Source: Cranoglanis bouderius
Lineage: Eukaryota; Chordata; Actinopteri; Siluriformes; Cranoglanididae
Direction: 5' to 3'
DNA length: 64,000 nt
NCBI GenBank assembly: GCA_023630585.1
Contig: CM042539.1
Location: 24,941,755 to 25,005,754, forward strand
Shown: positions 36,396 to 51,949 of the stretch, in pieces
How positions within the stretch are numbered: position 1 is the first letter of the stretch
Layout of the letters: every line of letters begins with the position of its first letter
Translations under genes and position numbers: made by a program
Notes under the pieces: model-generated
Database searches by the model: none
The model's input: only the letters and a program-made list of their open reading frames with translations
Told to the model about the DNA's origin: nothing

Positions 36396-39300
36396 TTTCA
36401 TTTAACTGGGAATGTCCAAAAGAAGCAACACCTCCTTCCTTCGGTGTCTCTGTTATTTAAAATGTTATTTTATTATTAGTTTGTTATTATCGCTACTATT
36501 TTAAAATTCATAGTTGTCTAAATTGTGATTCCTATGTTCAGTAGTCAGTAATCACAGTACTGAGTGGCTGCACCTTCAGTAACCTAAAACCTAATCATAT
36601 GTTATTTTTTGAAGCAGGGCTTCACAAACCTCATTGCACTTTCACAAGCCTCAATTTCAGAGAAAAAAAACCCAAGGCATTCGACCTTTGTTGCCCTGTG
36701 AAATGTATCGCAGTACAGTGAATTGCCCCTGCAAACACACTGCACATTGGCTGGGATCAGTCGGGTACGCTGGATGCTCGAGGTGAAGATTACTGACGGT
36801 TGCATGGCCAGCATGAGCGGTTTAAGCCTAAACTGTTCTCTCAAATCTCTGTTACAATGTGAATTGGTTATTGTTCAGGCATGCTATTTTGTCCTGAAAA
36901 TAGCAGGTAAGATTTTGGATGAGAGCTTTTTTTTTTTCCCAGAGCCATTTGAGAGAAATTACACAGAAGTGACCAAACCCTTTTTTTTTTTTTAAACCCT
37001 GTCTGTCCATTTACTCCTCATAAATCCCAGCTGAAAAAGCTGGACCACTGTTCAACAGGAGGCAAGGATGCAAAGGGTGAATCTCTGCTGTGAGTCAGCT
37101 TACAAAGCTAGCAGTTTTGGTTTGATTTATTCAGGAGCTCAGCTAAAGGCCGATCAGTAGAGACCTCTGTAATCTGGAATCAATCAGACTTCACGCTGTC
37201 AGATCAAACATGCTCACCCCGCTTTCACGGCGGACTGAATTAAGAGAACGTCCGATGGCTTGATTGCCGTGTCTGTAATGAATGAGTGAGCATTAAAATA
37301 CTTCTACACTTCTACAAAGGCTGATTTTTAAATCGTTAGCCCCTTTTTCTATGCTTTATTTCAATCATAAGTTTTGGCATTTGTGAAAATTTTTCACATG
37401 GTTAAATTCACATTTTTTCCACTTTCTCAGTACTTTTTTCAGACTTTTAAAAAGTCTGACATCAGTTTGTGAGCTAAGGAAATGTGCCTCATTTATCAGT
37501 CTTTTAATAATGTTGTGTAAATGTTTCTGTAGGCCAAAATGAAATGAAACGCACAAAGCTGAAAACGACAAAAAGACAACAAATCTTCCAATAATGCAGC
37601 TCAGCCTTTGCAGCATGTCAGCTACCATAGACACACATTAACACGTCCGCCGTTTTTTGATTGCCATTACTTCTGTCCTAATGAAATAGCTAGTCTTATT
37701 TGTATTCATTTATGGATTTGTTCTGGATTGTTTTCTTTCAAGTCATTTAATATGAAATGACAATTTTGTGTTTCGCAAAGTGTTCTGTAAATTTGTGCAT
37801 GTAATTGAAATAAATGATTTAAATGCAATTCTTATAAAACATTTGTGTTAAATATTGTTAAATCGAAATTTACATTAGTGAGTATATTTTTATATGTAAA
37901 TTTACACAAACTCTGGTGCTTTCATAGGATATGAATGTTTCTTCTAACTAACTGGGTTTTCATCAATATTGCTTGTTTTTAACGACTATAACGACTTTAC
38001 CTATAATGTCTGACTACAGGATGACGTGATACCTGGAAACTTTTAGTTCTATCTTTTTAGCTTGCTAATTTAGCTAGCCGATGTTAAGTAATCAGAATCA
38101 TGATTGTTATGGTATATTTTGGCAAATTCGGCTAACATGATAATGAAAATCATGATTCAAATGCTAAAATCCCACTCATGTCTACCTGTAACAAATGCAG
38201 GCTAGTTTGCTAGCAGTTAACTAGCTGGCTAACTCTGGGCTAATGTTATTAACCTATTGCAAAATCCAGTCCAGTGAGCAATGTCTATAAATGCAAGTTA
38301 TGAACATTGTTGTAGTAAGTTATAACCAAAGCTACCAGTTGCATACCTCAACAATTCCCTAATTTTGTTGAACAAAAATCTCCTTTTGGACTAGCGCAGT
38401 GGACCATAGCAATTAGCATAGCATTATTGGGGTAATTGCGGGAAGGGGCGGGATTGGGATGGCAAGAGGGAATGATTTCAATTTCATTTTGTTTCATAGA
38501 TCTTTGCATCTTTATGAAACTCTACACATTATGAAAATGATATGTTGGGCCCTTTTAGTTTCTTCTTTGATTTTGGATTAAATTAGAAAATTACATACTT
38601 CAAATCACAAAAAAACAAAAACAGTTTAATCTTGTACACTAAAATGCTTTTTGGTTTGTTCCTCTGGAGGAACACCTTAAAAGTTATATGTAGAACCCTG
38701 CAACAATGGGGTTTCCTTTCAGAAAAGGTTCATAATAAGTCAGAGAAAGTCACATGAAGTCCAGATTCAGTGAAGATGAATATGAAACTGAAGACCCTAC
38801 ACCCCTTTCCCCTGGTCTTGCATGGGTTGCATTTTCATACTGGGACCTCATTTGCATATCAGAATCTGATAGGCTGTCATATTTCATGACACAATAACAC
38901 TCACCTCTCATATGCTCAGTACTAACAAAGATTTTCCAAAGAGATTTCCACTTCTGCTCGTATTTTTTTTTAAAGAATGTGACAATGAATGTGCACACTG
39001 AAAAATTAATTCCCCAGATAAGATTTAATCATAAAAAATACATTAGTATAAAATTCAGGATGACTTTAATATGCAATAAACTGTGTTTTTTTCCCCCCTC
39101 TGTAGAATTATGAAAGGGAAACAGACACAGGCACAGATTTGCTGTCGTTTGCCCGCGCTCCCTCGCTTTATCTCTTACTCACTGCCTGCTAATAATAAAC
39201 CAAGCACGTCACAGAAACAGAAGCCTCAGGGGAACTGGTAGATGGGCACATCCCAAAATCCACCCCCATCCCACACACTTCCTCTGCAGACAGAGAACAC

Positions 39301-39654
39301 CATCTTCTCTTAAAGTGAGGGAAAGCAAAATTAGCAATTCCTTATTAATCTCCTCAGGGTCAGTGTGGATGTTTTTGTATTCAGTTTTTAATAGAGGCAG
39401 AATCCTGTTCACAAACCATCCTCATGGGGACAAAAAAGAAACATTGGGAAAAAAGATTCTTTGCTCCTCATAAAGGAGTATATTAAAATATGTAGAGGAA
39501 AACAGAGGCATAAAGACAAAGTACTGAATAACGGTATTAGACTGCTATCAGCCTGAAGCACTGAATTGGTATCACGGAATACATGCCTACATAATAAAAA
39601 ATATGTTAAAGCATGCTGTTTTTCCTGTTTTTATACGTCGTGCCATCCTCTTTC
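36396..39654. other. unique non-coding DNA
   Basis: No gene or repeat family was recognised. A GCTAGC/GTTAGCTAG-rich patch occurs at about 38040-38240, similar in flavour to 63140-63250. ORFs at 36602-36995 and 37365-37634 lack domains. Confidence 0.45.
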
Positions 39655-40215
39655 ACTGAATTCATGGAAGGAGTCTCCAGTGTCAGATATAACTTTACAT
39701 TTTACAAGTCTTCAGGATGGAGATCTTTGCGGTTTCTTGGTGCCATCCATCCATCCATCCATCCATTTTCCATACTGCTTATCCTAAACAGGGTCGTGGG
39801 TGAGCCTGGAGCCTATCCCAGGGAACTCGGGGAACAAGTCAGGGGACACCCAGGGTGGGGTGCCAACCCATCGCAGGGCACGCTCAGTGACCTGACAAGC
39901 TAAATTTTCATGGAGAAAAAAAAAAAAAAGTTAAAAAAAACTTGTTTCACGGATGTTCCACAACATTTCATGTTACTATAAATGGATAAAAAGCACAGAA
40001 TGTCATTCTCTAATTAATACAAATAGTTAGCATAGGAAAGTTCCTGTAGTATAAGAGGAGTAAAAGACTTTGGGACATGTAGTTATTGGAAAATAATCAA
40101 CATCAGAGTAGTAAGAGTTACTCTGCTTCATGTCAGGCCACATCACACCACCTTGTCGTTCGTTAATTTCCTATAACAGCATGCCTCGCAAGTGTTCTAT
40201 TCCTTACTTAATATT
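39655..40215 (+). mobile_element. family H repeat, interrupted by a SINE
   Basis: The left part has ATGGAAGGAGTCTCCAGTGT. After the SINE come AACTTGTTTCACGGATGTTC and TATAAATGGATAAAAAGC. The core is AAGAGGAGTAAAAGACTTTG, then ATTTCCTATAACAGCATGCC. Confidence 0.7.
39743..39890 (-). mobile_element. tRNA-derived SINE, (ATGG)n-tail family, 5' truncated
   Basis: CCAT tail at 39743-39763, then AACAGGGTCGTGGGTGAGCC and GGTGCCAACCCATCGCAGGG. It stops about 150 bp into the unit, with no head. Confidence 0.85.
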
Positions 40216-40577
40216 TACTTGGCAACAGAAGTGCGCAAAGAATTGGCTCAATTACTATCAGTATCAGGTTTTCAACTTTTTTTTTAATCAAATTTGGATC
40301 CCTTAAGGGTTTTTCGGTTGTCCCTCTGAGAGAAAACGTAAAGGTACCTTACAGAATTATAGAATTATACACCAGTGTTTCCCTAACCCTTTTAGGAACC
40401 TAAGAACCCTTAACTGTATGAAGAACCCCTTGAAGAACCTTTTTCTAAGAGTAGAACAGTCAAGATAAATAGATAAAACCACATTTCTTCCACCAGTATG
40501 GTGATAAATACCATCTCCAAATGCAGTCCTGTGATTCATATCACCATAGCAACCATTGCAAAAACAGTGGAACTTAA

Positions 40578-41228
40578 AGCGATAGTTCAAAATATCATCA
40601 TTTCTTCACAGATCTCCGATGTGCGTTCACGAGAGAACCACAACGCATGCGTGCTGTGTTGATGCAAGAGCAGACAAAAGAAATTAATTCCTTCTCTGTG
40701 GAACGTCCGTTCTCGCGATACAACGGGACCCGGAAGCGCTGCACTGTTTACAGCAGAGGAAGAGGCACGCTGTACACAAACTGAGTCACATAGAACAATC
40801 TTTGTAAGAAAGATGTCTGCAGATTTCAACATAGGCGAGGACTTGCATTTTTTTGTCCGCTCTCGCGTCAACACAACACGCATGCGTCGTGGTTCTCTTG
40901 TGAACGCGTGTTGGGGATCTATGCAGAAGTGAAGATATTTTGTGAATGAAGTCTTAATTTTAGTTTTTTTACACACACAAAACATTCGTATCGCTTCATA
41001 AAATTGGGATTAAACCACAGGAGTCACATGGATTACTTTTATGATGTCTTTTTTTGGAGCTTGAAAGTTTTGGTTACTGGACTGTAAATGGAGGGACAGA
41101 AATCTCCCAGGTTTCATTAAAAATATCTTCATTTGTGTTCCAAACAGGAACGAAAGTCTTATGGGTTTAGAACGACATGAGGGTGAGTAATTGATGACAG
41201 AATTTTCATTTTTGGCTGAACTATCCCT
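40578..41228. mobile_element. TTAA-flanked DNA element (Kolobok/piggyBac-like) with internal foldback arms
   Basis: The flanks TTAA at 40574-40577 and TTAA at 41229-41232 form the target duplication. The termini AGCGATAGTTCA and TGAACTATCCCT are inverted. TTAA duplication is known for Kolobok and piggyBac families; which applies cannot be decided here. Inside lie two inverted arms, 40589-40679 and 40851-40942, about 84% identical by my count (15 differences in 92). The 132-codon reverse ORF at 40587-40985 spans both arms and is not a recognisable protein. Confidence 0.8.
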
Positions 41229-41232
41229 TTAA

Positions 41233-45108
<3,876 letters not shown>

Positions 45109-45239
45109 GGTTATATATAAAAGCAAATGGCACATAAAATTTACATTTTGTAGTAATTTTCACAATTTAAAAAGATCTCCAAATTATTTGAAATACATCA
45201 TTCCACTGTAGGATGGAAGGTTTTATTGGTAAGGAAAAT

Positions 45240-46355
45240 CATCTACAAGTGGTGTAGATTTCAAATGACTGCCAATTTGTCCAGGTCTGGCTGTCCCAGC
45301 AAAGTCAGCCCAAGAGCAGACCATCTGATGCAAAAAGAAGTCTTCAAGAACCCCAAATTTTCATTGTAGGATCTGCTAGTAAGTCTTGCAACTGTTTGTG
45401 TCAATGTGCATGCTTCTACAATCAGAAGGAGATTGCACAAATTTGACCTGCATGGGAGGCGTGCCTGGAAAAAGCCTTTGCTGTCTAAAAAGAACAGTAG
45501 AGCAAGACTACTGTTTGCCAATGAGCATATAGGCCTTTTGGAATAATGTGCACTGGAATAATGTGCTCTGGACAGACGAATCAAAGATAGAGTTGTTTGG
45601 CCACAGTAACAGCAGACATGTTTGGTGCAGACCAAAGAGGAGAAGCACCTCATACCAACCGTGAAACATGGTGGTGGAAATGTTATGGTTTGGGGGTGCT
45701 TCTCTGCCTCAGGGACTGAAAAGCTTGCATTCATTGATTCAACTATGAATTCTGCATCATATCAAAGAGTGCTTATGACGATAATGTGAGGCCATCAGTC
45801 TGAAAGTTGAAGTTGAACCGTAAGTGGACCTTTCAACAGGACAATGATGCAATGATGCACACTAGCAAATCCACCAAGGAATGGCTCAAAAAGAAGAAAT
45901 GGACGGCTATGGAATGGCCTAGCCAAATCCCGGATTTCAGTCTCATTGAAATGTTGTGGGGGGATTTGAAACGGGCAGTACATGCAAGAAAACCCTCAAA
46001 CATCTTGCAACTGAAAGAATATTGCACGGAAGAGTGGTCAAAAATTCCAGCAAGCCGATGTCAGAGACTGGTGGACAATTATGCAAAATGTCTGCAAGAA
46101 CTAAAGGGGGCAATACTACCTTCTGAGGCCAAGGGTGTAGTTGCTTTTTCCACAGAAGAATACACATCTATTGATATTTCTGTTGAATAAATGATTGAAA
46201 AAGCAAATTTTCCTTGTGGTTTTGTTCAGGTATATCAACTTTATTAATAGGCACTGTTTCAAAAATGATCAAATATTTGCTTGTCCAAATATGTAAAAAA
46301 AAAAAAAAAAAAGTCAACAATTTCCATGGGGTGTACTTCTTTTTTCACATGACTG
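45240..46355 (+). mobile_element. decayed Tc1-like element, left end missing
   Basis: The right terminus ends ..TTTTTTCACATGACTG at 46355 with TA at 46356-46357. The matching left terminus is not found: sequence homologous to the transposase begins near 45246, and a (TA)n tract lies upstream. The lineage differs from the 24-kb element in both termini and protein. Confidence 0.85.
45246..46189 (+). pseudogene. Tc1-like transposase relic, several stops and frameshifts
   Basis: Successive frames give recognisable blocks. First comes a paired-like HTH segment with RSGCPSKVSP (about 45270-45310) and an in-frame TAG near 45368. Next is KKPLLSKKN with RARLLFANEH (about 45470-45530). A 13-bp tandem duplication (TGGAATAATGTGC at about 45538 and 45554) breaks the frame. 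The first catalytic Asp follows in LWTDESKIELFG (about 45570-45605). The final open part, 45807-46190, holds the second Asp in FQQDND and the Glu in SLIEMLWGDLKR, 35 residues apart, with one residue apparently gained beside the second Asp. It ends naturally at TAA (46188). The NP before the Glu is lost. It cannot encode a working enzyme. Confidence 0.85.
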
Positions 46356-46357
46356 TA

Positions 46358-46861
46358 TATCACAAGAGCATATTCAGTGGCTCTCGCCTGACCCCGAGAG
46401 AGCTTGAGAAGTGGGCATGTGTGACAGCTGCAGATAAACAGTCATGTTTAGTGCTCGAATCAGTGCGGGATCAAAGTCAGGTCTCAGGACCCTCAGGGCC
46501 AAACCGGCAGGTCAGCTGGTAAGTGTGAATGAAACAGCTGAACATGCATTAAAACGTCAGCATGCATCAGGAGACACAGACAAGAGACATGACCTGGCCA
46601 GACGCAAGGATACAAACCTGTTACTTGCCTAGTCGTGACAAGCACCACCATGTGTTCTGACTGGGTTTGGTGTCACTAGGCAGAGTTATAGGTGGCTAAA
46701 CGCAATACTTTTGTTTTGTCGTCTTTGCCCTAAGTGGAAATAATAACCTGTATTTATATTTATGTACAGAATTTTGAGGCAGAATTACTATGAGAAACAC
46801 TGTTGATGGCACTTCTCAGTAATCATTTGCAGTAGTCACACATTCTACACATTCCTGACTC
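46358..46861. other. non-coding DNA, one weak exon-like stretch
   Basis: 46441-46519 lies between an ACAG and CTG|GTAAGTGTG (a good donor sequence) but has no pyrimidine tract before it. The frame is short and unrecognised. Confidence 0.35.
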
Positions 46862-47790
46862 TTTCTCAGAAATAAAACACTTCTGAAAATACAACAACGA
46901 GGTGATGTGAAGCACAGAGGGCCGTTACTCCAAAGCTGGTTATTGTCCAATATCAGCACATCCTAGCGTGCAACGCCAGTTAAACTAGTTTGCATTTGTG
47001 TCACTTATGTTATAGCAGCTATACACAGTCTTTCCCACACCAGCCTGTTTTCCACTGTGGTGGTTAGCACGTTTGCCTTGCACCTCCGGGGTTGGGGGTT
47101 CGAATCCCACCTCTGCCCTATGTGCGCGGCATTTGCATGTCCTCCCCGTGCTTTGGGGGTTTTCCTCCGGGTACTCCAGTTTCCTCTGCCAGTCCAAAGA
47201 CATGCATTGTATGCTGATCGGCATTCCCATATTGTCCGTAGTGTGTGATTGTTTGTGTGACTGTGCCCTGCGATGGGTTGGTACCCCGTCCAGGGTGTAC
47301 CCCACCTTGTGCCCCGAGTTCCCTGGGTTAGGCTCCAGGCTCCCCCATGACCCTGTGTAGGATAAGCAGTGCGGAAAATGGATGGATGGATAATATAATA
47401 TCATATTTTTTTCTTAATAATAAAAACAACAAACACAGCTTGTCATGTTAAAGAGATGTTAGAGAAACCACAAAGCACAACTTACTCAAGACTTAGCTTA
47501 GACTTACAGCTTTATCTCTGATTATTAGGAAACCCTGACACTGGAGACTAATTCCCTAAACCTTAAACATTTTTTCTTTGTTAAATAACAATATTTTTAA
47601 TCCGTGTATGTTCTTAGATCATGTGGCACATCCACCATATGAGTCTCTGTGAATTAACTGTTGCTATAGAAACGATAGTGTATTAGAACGACATGCATTA
47701 AAACAAACCTGTGATTTGCCCTGCAGACAACAACACACTCAGAGATGCTGTTACAGAAAATGAATCAGCACCTTCTGACCAATCAGAATT
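46862..47790 (-). mobile_element. family H repeat, interrupted by a complete SINE
   Basis: The degraded core (AATAAAACACTTCTGAAAAT, GGTTATTGTCCAATATCAGC) is at the left. Then come TGTTATAGCAGCTATACACA, the SINE, CACAGCTTGTCATGTTAAAG and CACTGGAGACTAATTCCC. The distal end is TCTGACCAATCAGAATTGGG. Confidence 0.75.
47055..47391 (+). mobile_element. tRNA-derived SINE, (ATGG)n-tail family, complete
   Basis: The head has TGTGGTGGTTAGCACG (A-box region) and GGGGTTCGAATCCCACC (B box), the internal RNA polymerase III promoter layout of tRNA-derived SINEs. The body carries CTCCGGGTACTCCAGTTTCC and CGATGGGTTGGTACCCCG, and the tail is GGATGGATGGAT. It is the best-preserved copy of its family here. The forward and reverse ORFs across it are not genes. 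Confidence 0.92.
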
Positions 47791-48972
47791 GGGTGGATGG
47801 GGACAATTGGCAGGGGTTACCATGTTTGCTGGACAAATGAACCAAATGCCTAAATGCAATGCAAATATAAGTATACACATCACTTTCATGTATAAAGATT
47901 GTAGTCTGGCGAATACGGTTTAGAAAACTGGACACACACTATCCTCAGTTTAGCTTCCAACAAACTGGCTGATCTTTATGTGAAACCTTTGCTCAGGCTT
48001 CTTCAAATTATCAGGCAAGTCACAGGTTTATGGTTTTATGTGCAAGAACTATGCAACTAGCACGACTTCCCTTAGCACCACTGATTCACAATTAGCTTTT
48101 TGCTTATAACATCTCATCACATCCCTCCGTGGAAAACAGCTGCCGGGCCTCCATGCCAAGCTTCCGGATGGCACATGGAGCCAGGGGCGCCCTATACTTA
48201 GCCCTGACTCAGGGATGTCGGCCATGCATTATTTAGCAGAGGGATAGCTTGAGACAACAGAGGCACAGCCAAGGAGTGTGCCAATGCACCAAGTTTCTTA
48301 TTAGCACCATGCCTTGTCAGTTTCTGTATCGCTCTGAGCGCCGCTGTGTCTGTCTCGCTCTGACGTTTGTCCCTGATCGCCTCACTTTTTCAGATCAGTG
48401 AGATGGCGCTCTTTGATGAAGTAGGTCACTTTTAAAGTCACAGCCCTTGAATTTGGTCTCTAGCTGGAGTGTTTGCTCCCCAGCTGCTCCTTAAAGAGCC
48501 CAGAAATATCCCAGTACGCATTTATCACGTCTCGGCTGCCTTATGATTTTGCTGGACGCACTCAATAAATCGTATCGGGTTTGGCCGATTTTACCCCTCT
48601 CCTGTTGGCTGCTCATCCTCTCGGAATCTGCGCCGTTGCACCTGTAACCCTTGAGCAAAGTATGATTGCACCTTGCAAGCAGGAAATTGACGATCCACAC
48701 ACACACACACACACATACACACACACACACCAATCTAAACACATCGGATGAGTTATGGAAGAACCCCCGGCACTTTATATTTGCGACCACACTTTGATAC
48801 AGGCTGATGAGCAAACTCCAAAGTGGCTCTGTAAACCACAGATGACCCGATACACACTTGTAGTCACACACACACACACATGCTGCACATGCGCACCAAA
48901 CAAAATTGCACAAAAAATTTGCACAAATTTTCAAATTGTGGCTAACTGACAGCTAGTCAATGCTAGCATGCG

Positions 48973-49003
<31 letters not shown>

Positions 49004-49854
49004 TTTTAGGATTTTTATATATAAATTTTTATATAAATTTTTAGACTAACCCTGGTTAGTCTTCAGGGAAGAATCACAAGGCAGAGATAGAATAACAGGA
49101 GTGATGGAAAGAAAGTGAGACACTTTCCCAGCTTATTTACACATAGCACTAGCTATGACAGGTAATTTGGACAAATTCTCCACAGACCTCAGAGCACAGA
49201 GGATGAGGATAGAGAGAGAGGTAGAAGAAGGGACTGAAATCGGAATCATGAGGGAGGACAGAGGAGAGAAAAGCAGAGGAGAGAAAACAGCAGGACGGTT
49301 ATGAATCCCGACTGCCTGACACAATCTAGTTAGCTCAGCAGAAGAAGATAGTAAATAGGCGACAAGATTTCAATCTGGAACTTAGAAAGCGTTCGTGTTT
49401 TCAACGTGAAAAGCCGAGCTGTTGACAGATCCCGACGATTTTATTTATCGGTTGCATTAAAGATATCAAAAGTCTCTTTTAAATTCCTTTTTTCCAAGTA
49501 ACAGGAATCAGACTGAAGACTAAAAATGAAACAAGGGAAGGAGGAGAAAGTGGGGGGAGGGGAGAGAAGTGGCACCATAGGTCTACTGATTAATGCCGTC
49601 TCTGCTTTTTTTTCCTCTTGTTTATATCCGTCTGTCATCCCCCGCTCCCTGTCTTTCTCTCTGCGTACTAGCAGGAACAGGAAGCCTGTTGGGTCGTATT
49701 TATAGTTACTGCTCATTGCGAGTAGCGCTGCACTGTCTGTCAAAGCTCTGAGTAAATTGGAATACATTTGTTAATGGGACGTTGGTGAGCTCGCAGCGAA
49801 GACATTATGACTCTATTCTTCCTCTTTTTCTCCCTTCATGGCTGAGTGAAGCAA

Positions 49855-49867
49855 CAGAGAGAGAGAA

Positions 49868-49916
<49 letters not shown>

Positions 49917-49925
49917 TGTAGGCCT

Positions 49926-50007
<82 letters not shown>
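49855..50007. repeat. (GA)n and (GATA)n microsatellites
   Basis: GAGA repeats run to 49913, a short spacer follows, then about 20 perfect GATA units from 49925 to 50007. The reverse Ser/Leu and Tyr-Leu-Ser-Ile ORFs are artefacts. Confidence 0.95.
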
Positions 50008-50140
50008 GTCTGTGGAATACATTTTGGTGTATGTGAAAATGTGTGTTTTTCAATGACTCATGCCTAGCTGTACAGGCTTGCGGCAGATCATAGCCTTTGC
50101 ACCACCACTCTCCCATTATCATTCACTGTGACATGTACAC

Positions 50141-50141
50141 A

Positions 50142-50181
<40 letters not shown>
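50141..50181. repeat. (CA)n microsatellite
   Basis: About 40 bp of AC dinucleotides. Confidence 0.95.
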
Positions 50182-50184
<3 letters not shown>

Positions 50185-50389
50185 TGTGTCTACCCATCTC
50201 TGTCACTTTGTCACTCGCCTGACTACACAAACACACGCCCACACCAAAGCTAAGGTATTAAAACTAACAGATTAAAGTAAAACTATATGCTTTTACTGAC
50301 ATAAAACATACAAAAAAGTACAACAAAAGAATTAAGAAATGTTAAATAGAAAGCACCGTTGAATGAGATAGAGAACATAATAGAAGTTG

Positions 50390-50477
50390 TATAATACAGA
50401 GATTATAACAGCAAAACTATTGTTATTTAATTTTTATTTTCAAATCATTATTTTGCTGTTATAATGTCTATATTATA
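50390..50477. repeat. inverted repeat (hairpin) beside a MITE
   Basis: Arms 50390-50416 and 50451-50477 (27 nt each) are near complements sharing TTATAACAGCAAAA, with a 34-nt loop. A third partial copy (AGAGATTATAACAG) lies at about 50751. Confidence 0.75.
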
Positions 50478-50671
50478 CAGTCCCTCCAGGATTTTGTGAT
50501 CGCAGAAATATTCGCAGGGGCTTGCAGTTTTTCAAAAATTAAAGCAGATTTTCAAAAATCTCTTCAATTTGCATTTCAAATTATGAAAAAAAAAAAAAAA
50601 AACTGCAGCAAAATCGAGAATTTTTTGGCTGCACAACCACAAAAACACTCCACGAAACTCTGTACGGACTG
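50478..50671. mobile_element. 194-bp TIR element with 6-bp direct repeats
   Basis: The ends CAGTCCCTCCAGGATTTTG and GAAACTCTGTACGGACTG are imperfect inverted repeats. ATTATA occurs on both sides (50472-50477 and 50672-50677), a likely target duplication. CAGTCCCTCCAGGATTTT recalls a repeat common in fish genomes. It has no coding capacity. Confidence 0.65.
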
Positions 50672-50677
50672 ATTATA

Positions 50678-51949
50678 CAACCTGGAGTAATTTTATTTAT
50701 TTATTTATTTAATCTATATTTTGCAATGGTACATTTTTATTCCTATAACATAGAGATTATAACAGAAAAATACAGATTGGAAATGAAACCTAAATAAAAT
50801 TTGTTTTTTACTGTTGCATTTTTAACCCAGATTATATAATAAAGATGATATTTTTTATATAAAATAAAGTTAGTTTTTGAGTGAATTTTTACATTGTTTT
50901 GAATTTCTGTTAATCCCATATAATATGTTTGTTTGTTTGTTTGTTTGTTATGAATAAAATAATATACAAAACATCTCAGTGTCTAGTATATAACCACTGG
51001 ATAGTTATTTTATTTTACATTATCAATAACTGAAATCCTGATCTCATGACATCACCACAGCAGTTACAATACATTGGCTAGCTCGCTAATCAACATGTTC
51101 TTGGCCTTGGCCCTGAGGCCCTTGCCTCAAAGCAGGCTTAACATAGCCTGTGTATCTCCGCAAGCTAGCTACAGTACATACATATAAACCCATCTATTTG
51201 ATCCCAAATCAGATGTCTTCTCACAAAATATAAAACCCCGTTGGAAAACTACTGCGTATAAAATGCATCTGTGCAGTGCCTGTATGCCATTACACCAATT
51301 TGAGGAAATAAACTATGTGAAACATCACTCACAGATGTTTCACAGATGTTCCACAGATATTTCACAGTTTAAATTTCAAGTAAGCAAATGGGCTTGTTTT
51401 TTTTTTTTAAATACACGCTGATATACTTTATGAAATAAAAAACAGTGGTGAACTCACATTTCTATTCTCAGCCTATTGGAGCACAATATAGATATAATAT
51501 AAGAGCTACCTAGAGAGAGAAGAAAATGAGGATTGAAAAACAGCTCGAATAAAGTAAAATGAGAGACACTGAGAGTGGGGATTACCCATCCTGCTCCACT
51601 GGAGAATGTAATTGGAGTAAGGAAAACCTCAGCCAGCACTGCGACACCACACAAAGCTTCCACAGAGCCGGGAAAAGAAGAACAGTATACATTACAGTTA
51701 GACTGCATTTAGACGTCATTAGAACTATGACTGGTGGTGAGTGTTGGAAGTGAGGTGACAGCAGATTGATAGAAGAAGCAGGAGTTTTAATTACCTCAGT
51801 GATTTATGGATAGCACACTTTTTAATCAGGCCATGTTGTTCTGCTGTTATGGCCTAGTCTATTCAGTATCAGTCTGAGTCTGTCTCAGTCTGATCTGTAT
51901 CTAACCTTTCTTTGGTCTAGGTCTCATATGGATTCTGTCTTGGCCTGAG
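50678..51949. other. unique non-coding DNA
   Basis: Nothing was recognised except short (TTTA)n at about 50691-50710 and (TTTG)n at about 50930-50948. Confidence 0.45.

Larger units (their letters stand above)
47791..50389. other. non-coding DNA rich in microsatellites
   Basis: It contains CA repeats at about 48696-48731 and 48867-48880, (TA)n at about 48975-49000, and the AG/GATA block and CA tract listed separately. No gene was recognised; the reverse ORF 48491-48934 crosses a CA repeat. Confidence 0.5.

Noticed and set aside
40587..40985. 132-codon reverse ORF
   Set aside because: It lies wholly inside the TTAA-flanked element and reads through both foldback arms. No domain is recognisable.
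46441..46519. Exon-like stretch before GTAAGTGTG
   Set aside because: It lacks a pyrimidine tract and branch-like sequence upstream, and the short frames are not recognisable.
47055..47120. tRNA gene
   Set aside because: The A-box and B-box motifs belong to a SINE head. There is no complete cloverleaf, and the rest of the SINE follows.
47073..47404. Forward and reverse ORFs of 95 and 139 codons
   Set aside because: They are translations of a SINE. The same peptides appear at the other SINE copies (3077, 7343, 31439, 56647).
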